DNA of 64,000 nucleotides from Liopterus haemorrhoidalis (GCA_963971575.1 OZ020622.1:15626879-15690878), one strand, 5' to 3'. Numbered from the stretch's first letter, positions 1-10,057 are shown. Notes: a model not told the origin generated them from the sequence alone. Numbers and translations: made by a program.

Positions 1-495
1 TAACAGCTCTTCTAAATTCTAAACAATTCAAAGCCTCACGACCATGTATGTTTCGATACAAAATCCATGCATTTGTCAACGCCATGTCTAGAATGCGAGT
101 AAACATCGGCCAGTACCACTTTTTCTCTCGTATTTTAACTCCGTATTACTTATTAGCCAGTCATGGTGATCAACACCCCTCATATTTTTATTATAAGATT
201 GTATTAGTTTGGATTGTATTGATTGAGAAAATCGCTTCCTTTTTGCACTTTGTGGTTGTGAAGTGCTGGATTGAGCAATGTCAAATTCAACTTCCACTGT
301 CCCTGGAATATCTACAACTTCCACAAAACCAAGTTCATCATCATCGCCTTCATCTTCGTCGGTCATATAATCTGGTTCTGGTGGTACCACAAACACATCT
401 ACTGTCTTACGATTATCGTCAAGATCAAGCCAAAAATCATAATCATTTATAATTTCTTCCATTTTTTGAAGAGTGAGCGCTTCTTTTGACACCAT
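1..495 (-). pseudogene. piggyBac (PGBD-type) transposase, internally deleted and frameshifted
   Basis: The frame opens at the ATG at 493-495 with an acidic N-terminal region (runs of D/E about residues 18-75), as in PGBD proteins. It then jumps directly to the C-terminal part, YNKNMRGVDHHDWLIS, the family's conserved YN-x-x-M-GGVD-x-HD segment. The catalytic core between these, several hundred residues in intact members, is absent. After about position 155 the homologous reading (WYWPMFTRILDMALTNAW) continues in another frame to the window edge, so there is also a frameshift. This is an inactive internally deleted copy. The family call is secure; activity is excluded. Confidence 0.8.
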
Positions 496-1140
496 TTTCT
501 AAAATAAATTAAACTAAAAATATACAGAAACAACTGCAAAAGTTAAAAATTTTACATACCTTGTATTATTTTCCTTGAATAAAAAACCAACACACTCACT
601 AAAAATATAATATTTATCTTCCAAAATACTGCACTAGTTAACTCTTTGCAAGATAATTCTGAAATGATCTAAGCTTTTAATAGATTCGCATAGACTTGCA
701 TATAAACAAGCATGCAGGTATGTTCCTGTTAGCGAACAGAGAGATAACACATCTGTCCAGTGTCCTATACATATGACAGCATTTTTGTTGGTTTATAATT
801 TGACGAAAGGAAAAAAAAAATTAAATTTAGTTACAGATACTGAGAACTACATACTTTGGTAACAAGAATTGAGCTACATACTATTTTTTAAACATTTGTT
901 TATTTTGAATTATAAATATTTGTCAAACAATAACAGGGACAGTAAATATTCGATTTTTATATATATATATTTTTTTTATCTGATATTTTAATTACATTGA
1001 CTAAAACCATGTTAGTATGTTAATAAGTGCTTGAAAATTCATACTGATAGAAAAACTTAAACATAAATAATATTGTTTTCTTGTAGGGATTTTTTTACCA
1101 TGCTGTCCTATGTATAGGACACTGGGCGCTAATGGGTTAA
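1..1140 (-). mobile_element. piggyBac element, 5' end (truncated by window edge)
   Basis: The element is read on the minus strand and ends at a TTAA (1137-1140) preceded on the plus strand by GGG, the canonical piggyBac terminus (CCC...GGG flanked by TTAA). The stretch 496-1136 is the non-coding leader. It holds a near-palindrome, TGTCCTAT-AC-ATAGGACA type, at about 1102-1121 and again at about 759-778, which could be a subterminal transposase-binding repeat. The other terminus lies left of position 1. TTAA ends and piggyBac-type coding remnants support the family; the role of the palindromes is inferred. Confidence 0.8.
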
Positions 1141-1602
1141 ACGCTATGGTTAGTAAAAACCAGTGGCGAAGAGAGACCTCCGCTAGACTTGCACTCCCAT
1201 GAACAAAAAAAAATAATAATAATTAAAAAAAAAATTGAAATTAAAAAAAAAAGATTTATCTTCAAAAATACATTAAATTATGTTTTATACAAATTTTTGT
1301 TCAAAGCTTGGTTTACTAATTATGAATTTTTAAAAATTTTAAAGTTTAATAACTTCCTGTTTCGGATTTTCATAATAAACAATAGGGTTCTTCCCAATTA
1401 ATAGGAGAATTTTTTAGCACCAGAACGAACTCTCTAAGTTGAACCGTTTTTGAGTTATCGTGTATACACTCACATACGGACGGCACTTCGAAAATAGGTT
1501 TTTTGGATTCGCTGGACCATGAAACGTAGTCATCAGTCAAAATCTCGACATCGAAAATTTTCGCGATTACAATACTTGCCCCTTATACCGTGTGATCATA
1601 AT

Positions 1603-2037
1603 TTCTTGTCAGTTACATAACAGTAAACAATGAGCTTAAAAATATCAAAACTGTATTCTCTCTCATATCTCAAAATTCCAATTTAACAAAGAACCAATCA
1701 GATTTCTTTGTTTGTTGATAACTTCATGTTGTTCGTTAACTCATTGGCGTGTAGAGAAAAAATTGTGTTCATTTCATAATTAATTGGTTTTTGTTAAGAT
1801 ATATTATTGTTTGTTTTTTTTTTCGTTATTATTGTTGTTGTTGATATTATTGTTATTAAGATTGTAATTGGAAGACGATTGTTGATCGAGATTAGCTCTT
1901 AGAGGTAAGTGAAATATTGAACATACATAACCCAATATAAAAATCGAATCTACGTCTATGTGTGCATGGTCCTTGGAAATAAATTTGATAACAAAATGTT
2001 TCAGTCAACTATTGCATAACTGACAAGAAATTATGAC
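1603..2037. repeat. MITE inside the left arm (TCATAATTTCTTGTCAGTTA ends)
   Basis: Inverted ends TCATAATTTCTTGTCAGTTA and their reverse complement bound a 435-bp insert exactly where the left arm at 1154-4930 departs from its right-arm partner. Flanks read ACCGTGTG and ACCGCTCTG, an imperfect 8-9 bp duplication. No coding sequence is seen. Confidence 0.55.
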
Positions 2038-2752
2038 CGCTCTGTATATCAAGGTCGGGCAAGTAAAAAGATGGTCTTAAAAATTTTATTTATTTTGGTT
2101 AAAGAATGGGAGGGACCGTGGTAAGGCATATAGCGACAAACACAAAAGAGAAAATGCATACAAAGAGTTAACCGTGTTCTACATTATACTTTACTCGTCA
2201 ATTTTCTAAACTTTTTTCTTTGAACTAGAAGTTGTCAAAGTTTTAATACAATTTATTTTTCAATTTTTTGGTAGAGAATGAAACACGTGAAAATCTTACA
2301 CGTGTTTCAGTTCATTTAAAGTACCAACATAAAAATATAATTCATATCTTGTCAAGTGTTTATAACCTAGCTATTAGATTTGTAAAATTACTGATTTACG
2401 TACAAAACACAATTATATATTCGCCTATTCAAACCAATGATCAACAAAACACTATTAAACACGTGGTAATACAAAATATTTACAAGCGTAATTTTAATGT
2501 TGGTACTGTTGCTAAAAGTGTCTACTGCGCATGCACCGAGTTCCAAGTTGAACAAGAAAAGTTTGTCCAAATCTATTTTGAATAAAGTTGACCTTGATTA
2601 CATAGAGTGTTCTACACTCTACAATTTCACTGATTTATGTTCTAGTGTTGAATTTTTGTTAGAATGTCGATTGAAGTTGTCAAAAACTATTAAAGTAGAA
2701 CAAATTGTAGTGTTTTTGGCTGTCATTCAAGACAGGACAAATATAGGCATCT

Positions 2753-2983
2753 TTGAAAATTGGAGGGAAAGTTAATATTAAGTCCAGATTGGGAAAAGAT
2801 TTTGTTATGGACAGCAGGAAGGCATGGGAATATATTTTGAGTTATAAAGTAATGGATACTATGCGAGTTTGTTCATTACATTTTTCGCAGAAAAACAAAA
2901 CTGCACTAATATGCTTGCATTTGCAAGTTGCATATTTAACTTTTAGCTGCTCCTGTCCAACTAAATCTAATTTAATTTCATGA
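2753..2983 (+). pseudogene. THAP-domain fragment of a P-element-like transposase
   Basis: The short open stretch contains RKAWEYI followed by MRVCSLHFS. The W and the C-S-x-H-F block are hallmarks of the second half of the C2CH THAP zinc finger found at the N-terminus of P-element transposases and domesticated THAP proteins. The first Cys pair and the AVPxxM signature are not seen in this frame, and the frame ends soon after the motif. Neighbouring short frames at 2268-2585 and 2497-2775 look AT-rich and unconserved. I read this as a decayed P-like transposase exon. The call rests on the CSLHF block only. Confidence 0.45.
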
Positions 2984-3484
2984 GGCAATGAACATAATGC
3001 ACTTGTTTGCAAACAGAATCCATATATTGTAAATTCAGATGACCGACACTCAGATGTACCATAAAATTACGTGCCGGGCATTTAACACATGCTCAACTAC
3101 AAATTACACATCAATAAAACTACTGAAATTAAACTTTAAATACTGTAATTTGATGTCCACTTTCTGTTATGCACCTCGATACATGTGTAGCGCTTCAACA
3201 TTAAAAAAATTCGCAATATTTACTCGCATTTTCATAAAATAAAAATGTACTGTGTTTAATTAACCTGTTCGCTATTGGCATATTGACAGCTGTGCACTAA
3301 AAACAACAGCCATATTGCCTTGGAGTACAGCGCCGCCACCGGTAATGTCACTTCTCAATTCTACGTGAACGTTTCTACGTCTACGTCTGATTGGAAGCCG
3401 TAGCATGCATTTTCCTATTACTTATATTTTCACGAAGACGTAGATTTCTATTGTAGAATTAGGAAATAATTTCATTCAGCTTTT

Positions 3485-3960
3485 TGGACAAGTAGCGTTT
3501 ATTTTAAACAACACAACGTTTCACCAACAACATTGTTGGCTTCTTCAGGTGCTATAACAATAACATAACAGTAAAGTAACAAACTTATATAATTATAAAT
3601 TAATTTACCTATGTTAGTGAAACGTAAATCTAACAAACTGTACATCAGTCATCTCCAAGGATGGTGAAATTGCAGAATATCATATGACAATATATGAACT
3701 TGAAGTATACAGAAAATAGGAAAAACAGGAGTTAAATTTTAAATATAATACTATGATGACCATAGGTAGTGACTATTAATTAAATTTTACATATCAAACA
3801 AGACTAGAGATAAATATACTAATGTCCAAAATTAACAAAGATTCAATAAATAAAGAATGATAGTAAGACTGACCAACGCATCAATATGACAGGCAGTCAC
3901 ACTATCCTCCCTGACAACCTGGTACGCACAAATCGCAAGGTTGACAGTGTCACCCCCTGT
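3485..3960 (-). other. Penelope-type 3' region with hammerhead-like core
   Basis: On the minus strand, CTGAAGA (RC of 3542-3548) is followed by a stem (CCAACAA/TTGTTGG around a 2-nt loop) and then GAAAC (RC of 3518-3522). That order matches the catalytic core of hammerhead ribozymes (CUGANGA, stem II, GAAA), which are known in Penelope-like retroelements. No coding frame is left. The rest of the fold, stems I and III and the cleavage site, could not be confirmed by eye. The assignment to a Penelope relic is an inference from the motif and from the analogous arrangement downstream of the GIY-YIG fragment at 58.4 kb. Confidence 0.35.
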
Positions 3961-4934
3961 ACAACATGATGCACTAATAACTTGTAAATTAGATTTAGTA
4001 GTAGTTAGAAATTAGATCTAGAGTAGATTTTTAAATTTATAAAAATATAAGTAGATTTTAATCTACTTATCGATATTTGTTAAACATCTCAAGTTGTTCT
4101 TGAAAAATGTTTGTTTTCATATATTATTTTATCATATCATTAATGTCTAACGATAATAAATGTTTTTCATAATATGAACTCGTGTGAAACAATTATCAAG
4201 CAAGAATTAAAAATATTAGACGCTATCTACTTTTTTTACTTGCCCGACCTTAATATATAAGGGGCAAGTATTGTAATCGCGAAAATTTTCGATGTCGAGA
4301 TTTTGACGGATGACCACGTTTCATGGTCCAGGGAATCCAAAAAACCTATTTTCGAAGTGCCGTCCGTATGTGTGTGTGTGTGTCTGTCTGTCTGTCTGGC
4401 TGTGTGTATACACGATAACTCAAAAACGGTTTAACTTAAAGAGTTCGTTTTGGTACTAAAAAATTCTCCTATTAAATAGGAAGAACCCTATTGTTTTTTA
4501 TGAAAATCGGTTGACTAGAAATGGGAGTTTACTCGTGTCGATTTTAATATTTTTGCGAATATTTAGCAACAGAAAAATATTTCGAAAAAATTTATTGAAC
4601 AAAAGTTACTATAAATGCAATAACTAATAACTTTTATTTGAGACGTTTTTTGATAAAACGAAAAATTTCGAAAATTTTTTGTAAAATTATTTAAAATTTT
4701 TCCAAGTCTCAATTTTTTCATACTTGTATGTAACGTTTCCATGGTCATGATAATTAATTCGTAACTAGTAAAGCAAGCCTTGGACAAAAATTTGTATAGA
4801 ACATAATTCGATGTATTTTTGAAGATTTATCTAAATATTTAAATTTTTTTTTTTTTAGTTTATTTTTTTTTAAATATTTTTTTTATGGGAGGGCAAGTCT
4901 AGCGGAGGTTTCCTTTCGCCACTGGTTTTAATTT

Positions 4935-5060
4935 GAAATAGACCATAGAACATATGTAATAAGTTCAAACTGTACTAGGGCGCCTAGTACAATATACAAT
5001 ATTTGACCACCATACTGCGTATTCGAGCGTGTCAGTTCTCAATATCCTTTAAAATATTTA
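4935..5060 (-). repeat. Terminal fragment of the ATTGAGAA-ended P/THAP-associated repeat
   Basis: Reverse-complemented, this stretch matches the first part of the 258-bp element at 22598-22855 (ATTGAGAActGACACGCTCG, then GTGGTCAAATATTGTA). The other end of the same family is found at about 3250-3355 (GCATATTGACAGCTG, GGTAATGTCACTTCTCAAT). The two ends are therefore present here but rearranged around the long-armed element. Confidence 0.5.
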
Positions 5061-5108
5061 GTAACTCTTTGTATGCATTTTCTCTTTTGTGTTTGTCGCT
5101 ATATGCCT

Positions 5109-5518
5109 TACAGTCTGTTCCAAACGGTTAAGCGGAACTAAATTTTGCAATCTAGTTTCTTTCATCGTTTAAATCGTGCTTTTCGACCGTTTTGTTTAAG
5201 CTTTGTAAATCATACTTACAATAAACATTTTTGGTTAAGGTTAATATCATTTTAAAATGTCATTTTCTTTATATTTTGATTTTTTGTGTCATTCTTAATA
5301 CAAATTTCCCATTTATTTATTTTTTTGTCATTAAAATATATAAAAAAATAATTTAATTTTGACATAGGTCATTCTTTTCCATGGTTTCATTGTTGTAATT
5401 TTAAATTTTGACATTCCAACGTAAAAAATGAAATAACCCAAGCAAGGTCCCTTGTCGTGACAACCTAAAAGAACGAAATTCCCATTTAGTTCCGCCTAAG
5501 CGTTTGAAACAGACTGTA
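5109..5518. mobile_element. 406-bp MITE, CAGTCTGTTCCAAACG family, copy 1
   Basis: The element is bounded by TA (5109-5110 and 5517-5518), with ends CAGTCTGTTCCAAACGGTTA and, inverted, CAGTCTGTTTCAAACGCTTA. It is 406 bp with no open frame. Two more copies of 406 and 407 bp lie at 17869-18278 and 40677-41087, and divergent relatives at 29943, 33903, 39520 and 51512. TA duplication and end structure point to a Tc1/mariner-type non-autonomous element. Confidence 0.85.
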
Positions 5519-5870
5519 TTTATAGTATTACCCCGTATTTATAGTATTTTTCCATATTGCAACCAATCCAGTTTTAGTTTTATTTTTTATTAAATCATGT
5601 TTCGTCATGAAATTTCAGAAACTTCTGTTAAAAATTTTCCATTCATATTTTGTACAATCCTGAAAATGACATCAATTACGTTTTAGGGGAATCCCCTACA
5701 TATGCGAAAATAGTGCGCATTTTAAATAATAAATTATAGTGGAATAGAATACTTAAAGGTCAATAATGTTATTCCACATAATCCAGAGTTGAACAATTAG
5801 TTTGTTTTTAATTTCTTACGATTAAAAAATATTTTCTTTCAGGTATTTAAATAAAAGGTAACTGGTTACG
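5519..5870 (+). promoter_or_regulatory. Upstream duplicate of the small gene's promoter-proximal segment
   Basis: Positions about 5575-5725 align with about 9765-9925. Shared blocks are ATTTTGTACAA-C-CTGAAAAT, ACGTTT-AGGGGA and GAAAATA-GCGCATTT. The 5' copy carries a perfect palindromic kappaB-type site GGGGAATCCCC at 5686-5696. No ORF or TATA box is obvious after it. The nested transposon stack at 5871-9746 now separates the two copies. That this was a short tandem duplication before the insertions is an inference. Confidence 0.5.
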
Positions 5871-6056
5871 TAGGGTGACCAGACGTACTCTTTTTTAGAG
5901 TATTATACTCTTTTTTAAGTAATATCCTCGATTTTAATCTAATTTTTTTTTTTAAATTTAATTTTTGGTCTTAGCTAGATTGGCCATTAACCAGTATATC
6001 TTTATTTTTATTATGGATACATTAATTTTTATAACAAATACAAACATCCATGCCAT

Positions 6057-6128
6057 CACCGGGATTCGAACCCGAGCCCCCATGGTTAGCAGTCAAATGA
6101 GCTGACCACTACGCCATAGCGACCGGCA
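6057..6128 (-). repeat. tRNA-derived SINE head
   Basis: On the minus strand, GGCGTAGTGGTCAGC (box A-like) is followed by GGGTTCGAATCCCGG (box B). The sequence after it (GATGGCATGGATG, later TTAATGGCCAAT) resembles the body of the SINE copies at 37425 and 56235. It lacks a mature tRNA fold over its full length, so it is not called a tRNA gene. Confidence 0.55.
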
Positions 6129-6960
6129 ATCTAAAAATTAAATCGCAAAATAATTTTCACTCTAAACGATAATAAGGATTTCCAATATATTTACAGAAAT
6201 ATTCAAATACTAAAAAATAAACAATGTTTAAACTGTCTAAATTCAATGTTTAAATTGTTGCCGAAAGCCAACATATATAAGGGAGGTATTATGTTCATAC
6301 CGATTTTGACATTCGAGATTTCGATGGATCTCCACGAATTGAGGTCCCTACATAACGTTTTGACTATTTTTAGCATGATTCTTTCTGTCGGTCCGTGTAC
6401 ACGTGCAGAGCAAATTCGGATAAATAATATGATGAGCAAACAAAAAACAAAACACAAGTGACGAGCAAAAAAGAGTATATTCAGGGTTTTCTATAAAAAG
6501 TAAGAGTATAGAGACATAGAGACTTAAAAAATTATGTAAAGTGTGAATTTTCACACATTTCAGGATTTCGCAGGTATTTAGTAAGTGATGATGATTATTT
6601 GGAATGCCAAAACAAATTTTATGTTAAAATATTTTTTTATTAATTTTAATTCGAATGCCTAATACCATTATTTGAGTTTCTAAATATTTGCAGTATTTTT
6701 TTTTATATAGCAAGGTTCATTAATATTTTGAAAATTGCACCTGCGGCTTCCATTGGTTGATTAAGTCATAAACTCCGCCCCTCTGATTTCGTATACATTC
6801 AAACATAGAATTAAATTATAATTTCAACACTTCCCACTGGTTATTAAATTTACGCTTTTAAAAATTAAATGCAACATTTGCCACAATATAACTAGAATTT
6901 TGACAAAATAATTTAAACAAAATAAAAATGCAAAAAAAAAAACTAAAAATAAAAATTGAC

Positions 6961-7039
6961 GGGATTCGAACAGTGTTTCTTACAGTAGTTTCGACTCACG
7001 AAGCGACAACCTTACCACTGTACTACGTAGGTTCACTCC
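6961..7039 (-). other. tRNA-like cassette inside transposon copy 1
   Basis: Minus strand: TAGTACAGTGGTAAGG (box A-like) and TGTTCGAATCCCG (box B), about 50 nt apart. It sits at the same internal position as different tRNA-like cassettes in the two related elements (49532-49602 and 62953-63023), flanked by shared transposon sequence. It probably provides, or once provided, an internal Pol III promoter. Confidence 0.55.
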
Positions 7040-8363
7040 CTTACTATGTTAAATAGCGGATTAAATATTTTACATATTTTAGTTAAAAACACAAAAAATG
7101 CGTTATTTTCCAAAAACATAATCTGATCAAAAGTTCCTGTTGTACTATTCCGGTTCACAGCAATATACATTACTTAGATTTTTTTCAGATTTTTAGTTTA
7201 AACCATCTGGGCTACAGGGTGTGGGACAAATTTTTTTTTTCACAATTTTGGCAAAAATCGCCTCAAAATAATTTATTTTTCAAAAACAAAATTTTGATTG
7301 TTAATCCACGTACCAAGGGCTTTCATTTGATACCCTACACAGATTTGTAAAAAAATATTTTTTTTTTTTCGATGAGCATATATTTGTTTATATTTTTAGG
7401 GGGCTTTGTTTTTTAGATGTTTTAGTATTTTTCCTATGTGGCGGGTCAAAGAGTTGTATAAGCATGCCAAATTTCAACTCTCTAGGTTTAGCCGTTTGGC
7501 TACAATTTTTACCGAACAGACAGACGACAAAATGACGGTTTTTTGGTCATACCTACAAAACCCTAAAAAGAGTATAATACTCTAAAAAAGAGTACGTCTG
7601 GCAGGGTTGCCAGACTTTTATTTTGGGAGTGAGGACCTTTTTTTTTGCTCGTCAATACTATTTTGGGAGAGAGTCTTTTTATAAACACTTTTCAATATTT
7701 TGAACTGTACATTTTATTAGGTTGTCCCGCTTTTTACACCTTAACCCGATTTTTTTTTTATTATCTGGTAAAAATCCCAATTTGGTACAGTGGCGTAGCT
7801 ACGATTTTTGGGCCTGTAGGCAAACATCAGGAAGGGCCCCCGGTCCCGCGAAACTACCCCCACCATATCCAGCAAAATTTGCAAAATGACATCGGTCTAA
7901 TTATAGAATTACAATACGAGTAATCTCGTGTTGATAAACGCTAGATTTAAGGTTCAAGTAAGCTCTTTGAAGTAAACAAAAACGTTGCGTGTGTTTGACA
8001 GTAGTTAGCTTCGCGCCTTCACAGAAGCAAGAACAAAATCGTGTCCAGTCAAAACCCTTAGTGAGCGTTCTGGTCTTCTGGGGCCAACTCCAACTAGACA
8101 GCCGCACATGGGACTCATTAGGGAGATATATGCCGTTTTCGCTCGCCGAACCTTCATACGTAGCGCTTCTATTACTATTCTATTCTCGTTGGCAAAACGC
8201 ATGTGCGTTTAGTTGAGCGCGGAACCCCGCGCGTCTAGGACCTAGGGACCCTGCACTTCGAGAATTAAATGCATACATAACTAAATACATTTGGAAAAAT
8301 AGTAAAATTTTTATAAACAATTTTTTTAAGTGCTATATTCTTAATTGCCAAATTTTCGAAGCC

Positions 8364-9610
8364 TTAAGGTAAGACCGCACTAGGCGGAACTGCACTGCAG
8401 CGGAGTGACGCGACACGACGCAGACAAATATTATTTAATTGAATTTGTATTGCCTGGGCTACACCTGCATCTATCGTCGCTAAACTTCGGTATAACGTGA
8501 CATACACGCTACTGTGGCCAGCTACTATCGGTTTGCGTTCACAATATTAGCAGTGCGCGTCACTAGACACATGACGATAACTGAAGTGGCGGTTTTAGAG
8601 CGCACATCAAAGGAACTTAGCGCAGAGCGTAGTATGTTCTGTTGGCGCGTATCGTTGTTTATCCGGCATCCTTTCAGGTTATGTTATACATATTTCTTTA
8701 CAACTTATTTGTGTCAAAATCAGATAAGATTATGTTTGAATTTGTAAAATTAAATGTAAAAAATAATTTTAGGGTGCAGTTATGATGGATATACACCATA
8801 ATTTTATTTAATTTACAGCAAAATAAATACGCTTGTACCTTGTAAACGTAAATAAAGTGTAGCGGCGAAAACGCAGATATGGTCACAAGTTGCGTTTTAG
8901 CACGATATCGATAGATGCAGTTTACCACGAATTTATATAGCGCGCAATTATCGGCAAAGCTTATAACGCAAGTGTGGCTCATACCCTTTTCACACTAGAT
9001 CTTTAAGACGATTGAACTTAAACTTCATCGATGTTTAATATCGGTTTGCTTTCACACTTGATGTTTAATTTGAAGAAGAAATCTCCATGTAAAGCTAGTA
9101 TGTATTGCCAACATAATTTCATATCGTTTGAATTTATTCTGTCATTATTTTGTATATCGAGGTTAGGAGAAGTTTATTTTTTATATTTATTTAAATAATA
9201 ACGCAAATAATCTTCTCATAACTTCGATATATAAAATGATAACAGCTGAACATAGATAAAAGAAGAGAAGCACAAATTCAAGGAGTATTTTTTTATAATG
9301 GGAATTAAGTTGGCAATGCGGGCGAAGTTTAAGACGCAGATCTCTGTCTTAAACATCGGTCGTGTTTAGACGAGGCCGTACGGTTTCACATTAGCGTTTA
9401 AAGATGCATTCACTTAAACATCCGATCTTAAAGATCTAGTGTGAAAAGGGTACCAGGCATTAGACATATCACGCACTACGCAACGCGGCACTGCACAGCG
9501 CTACTCACAGAACACATTAAGTACTAAGCTACTAAGTGACTTTCTCACAAATTCTGACGCGCCGTGTCGTGCCGTGCAGTGTAGTTCCGCCTAGTGCGGT
9601 CTTACCTTTA
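8364..9610. mobile_element. Harbinger-like MITE, 1241 bp, nest layer 4
   Basis: Perfect inverted ends of at least 25 bp begin AGGTAAGACCGCACTAGGCG. TTA flanks both sides (8364-8366 and 9608-9610), the 3-bp TWA-type duplication of PIF/Harbinger elements. Subterminal sequence is GC-rich with repeated CGACGCGACAC-like motifs. There is no coding frame. It is inserted in the hAT element of layer 3. Confidence 0.75.
8982..9452. mobile_element. 467-bp TA-flanked MITE (CCCTTTTCACACTAGATC ends), nest layer 5
   Basis: Element 8984-9450, flanked by TA. Inverted ends are CCCTTTTCACACTAGATCTT. It is non-coding. A second copy of exactly the same length lies at 47176-47642 in the opposite orientation and reads as near identical. 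It is the innermost, hence youngest, layer of the nest. Confidence 0.9.
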
Positions 9611-9849
9611 ATTGCAAATTTTCAAAACCCGAGCCGGGCCCCAGTTGCTTGAGGGCCCGTAAGCTTTGCTTACACTGGCCTTGCGGTAGCTACGCCACTG
9701 ATTTGGTAAAATAATAATCTGGCAACGCTGACGTCTGGTCACCCTAATCATCACTGATCTGTTTATTTATTTATTTATTAAATTAATTTTTGCAGTGAAA
9801 TTACGGACACTTATATTTTGTACAACCCTGAAAATTTATCATCCAACAA

Positions 9850-10057
9850 CGTTTCAGGGGATTCACCTGATTATAAAGCTTTTGTGGGAATCCCCTATCT
9901 AAGTGAAAATAACGCGCATTTCCAGTTTCTTGCGATAGCGGGTAAAGAGGCAAGGGGATATTGCACCTCTATATAAAACGTTGCGAATAAATTGCGTTAC
10001 AGATTCAAAATCTACTTCGAGTTGAATCGTATCTTAGAAGCTGTTCCAAAAATAAAT
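9850..10057 (+). promoter_or_regulatory. TATA promoter and non-coding exon 1 of the small NP-rich gene
   Basis: TATATAAAA at 9970-9978 is followed about 25-30 bp later by a plausible start region (about 9998-10005). A 5'UTR exon without any ATG ends at 10057 before the consensus donor GTAAGT. Upstream lie GGGGATTCAC (9857-9866) and GGGAATCCCC (9886-9895), both fitting the Rel/kappaB consensus, with a GATA-type site (AGATAG on the minus strand, 9895-9900) abutting the second. kappaB plus GATA pairing is known from insect immune-inducible promoters. Immune induction of this gene is therefore an inference, not shown. Confidence 0.6.

Larger units (their letters stand above)
1154..4930. mobile_element. 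Large DNA element with very long inverted arms (AAAACCAGTGGCGA termini)
   Basis: The left arm starts near 1156 and the right arm ends near 4928. Both begin (right arm reverse-complemented) with AAAACCAGTGGCGA. They continue as recognisable inverted homology through AACAATAGGGTTCTTCC, ACGGACGGCACTTCGAAAAT and GGTCGGGCAAGTAAAAA, about 0.7-0.9 kb per arm with indels. TA flanks both ends, a tentative 2-bp TSD. Low-complexity A/T tracts differ between arms. The interior (about 2075-4230) contains a THAP-domain remnant and a Penelope-type fragment, so the core is itself composite. No intact transposase is visible. Superfamily is uncertain. Confidence 0.6.
7780..9708. mobile_element. hAT element, 1.9 kb (CAGTGGCGTAGCTACG ends), nest layer 3
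   Basis: The element runs 7788-9700 and starts CAGTGGCGTAGCTACG, ending with its inverse GTAGCTACGCCACTG. The 8-bp TSD ATTTGGTA is at 7780-7787 and 9701-9708. GGGCC-rich subterminal sequence is present on both sides. Short frames here (such as 7989-8216) show no transposase similarity, so the copy is non-autonomous. It lies inside layer 2. Confidence 0.9.
7594..9738. mobile_element. hAT-type element (CAGGGTTGCCAGA ends), nest layer 2
   Basis: An 8-bp duplication ACGTCTGG flanks the element (7594-7601 and 9731-9738). Its ends are CAGGGTTGCCAGA and TCTGGCAACGCTG. It interrupts the right terminus of the TA-flanked element. The unique part contains GGGAGTGAGGACC and GGTTGTCCCGCTTTTT blocks, also present in a second copy at 11121-12145. 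No transposase is seen. The exact 8-bp TSD supports hAT. Confidence 0.85.
5871..9746. mobile_element. TA-flanked DNA transposon (GGGTGACCAGACGT ends), outermost layer of a nest
   Basis: The left end is TA-GGGTGACCAGACGT followed by ACTCTTTTTTAGAGTATTAT. The right end (7561-7601 joined across the inserted element to 9739-9744) is its perfect inverse over about 43 bp, flanked by TA. The body (5873-7601) is non-coding. Two shorter relatives lie at 49335-50180 and 62390-63310. The body also carries a tRNA-like cassette (6961-7039) and a second tRNA-derived head (6057-6128). TA duplication suggests Tc1/mariner-type mobilisation; no transposase is present. Confidence 0.8.

Noticed and set aside
4563..4787. 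74-residue minus-strand frame in the right arm of the long-armed element
   Set aside because: AT-rich and not preserved in the left arm, so it is not a conserved coding region.
6057..7039. Functional tRNA genes on the minus strand
   Set aside because: Boxes A and B are present but full cloverleaf pairing is not evident and both lie inside repeats, so they are reported as tRNA-derived modules.
7989..8216. Overlapping frames of 65-75 residues in the hAT element
   Set aside because: No conserved motif; they arise from the relatively GC-rich repeat sequence on both strands.
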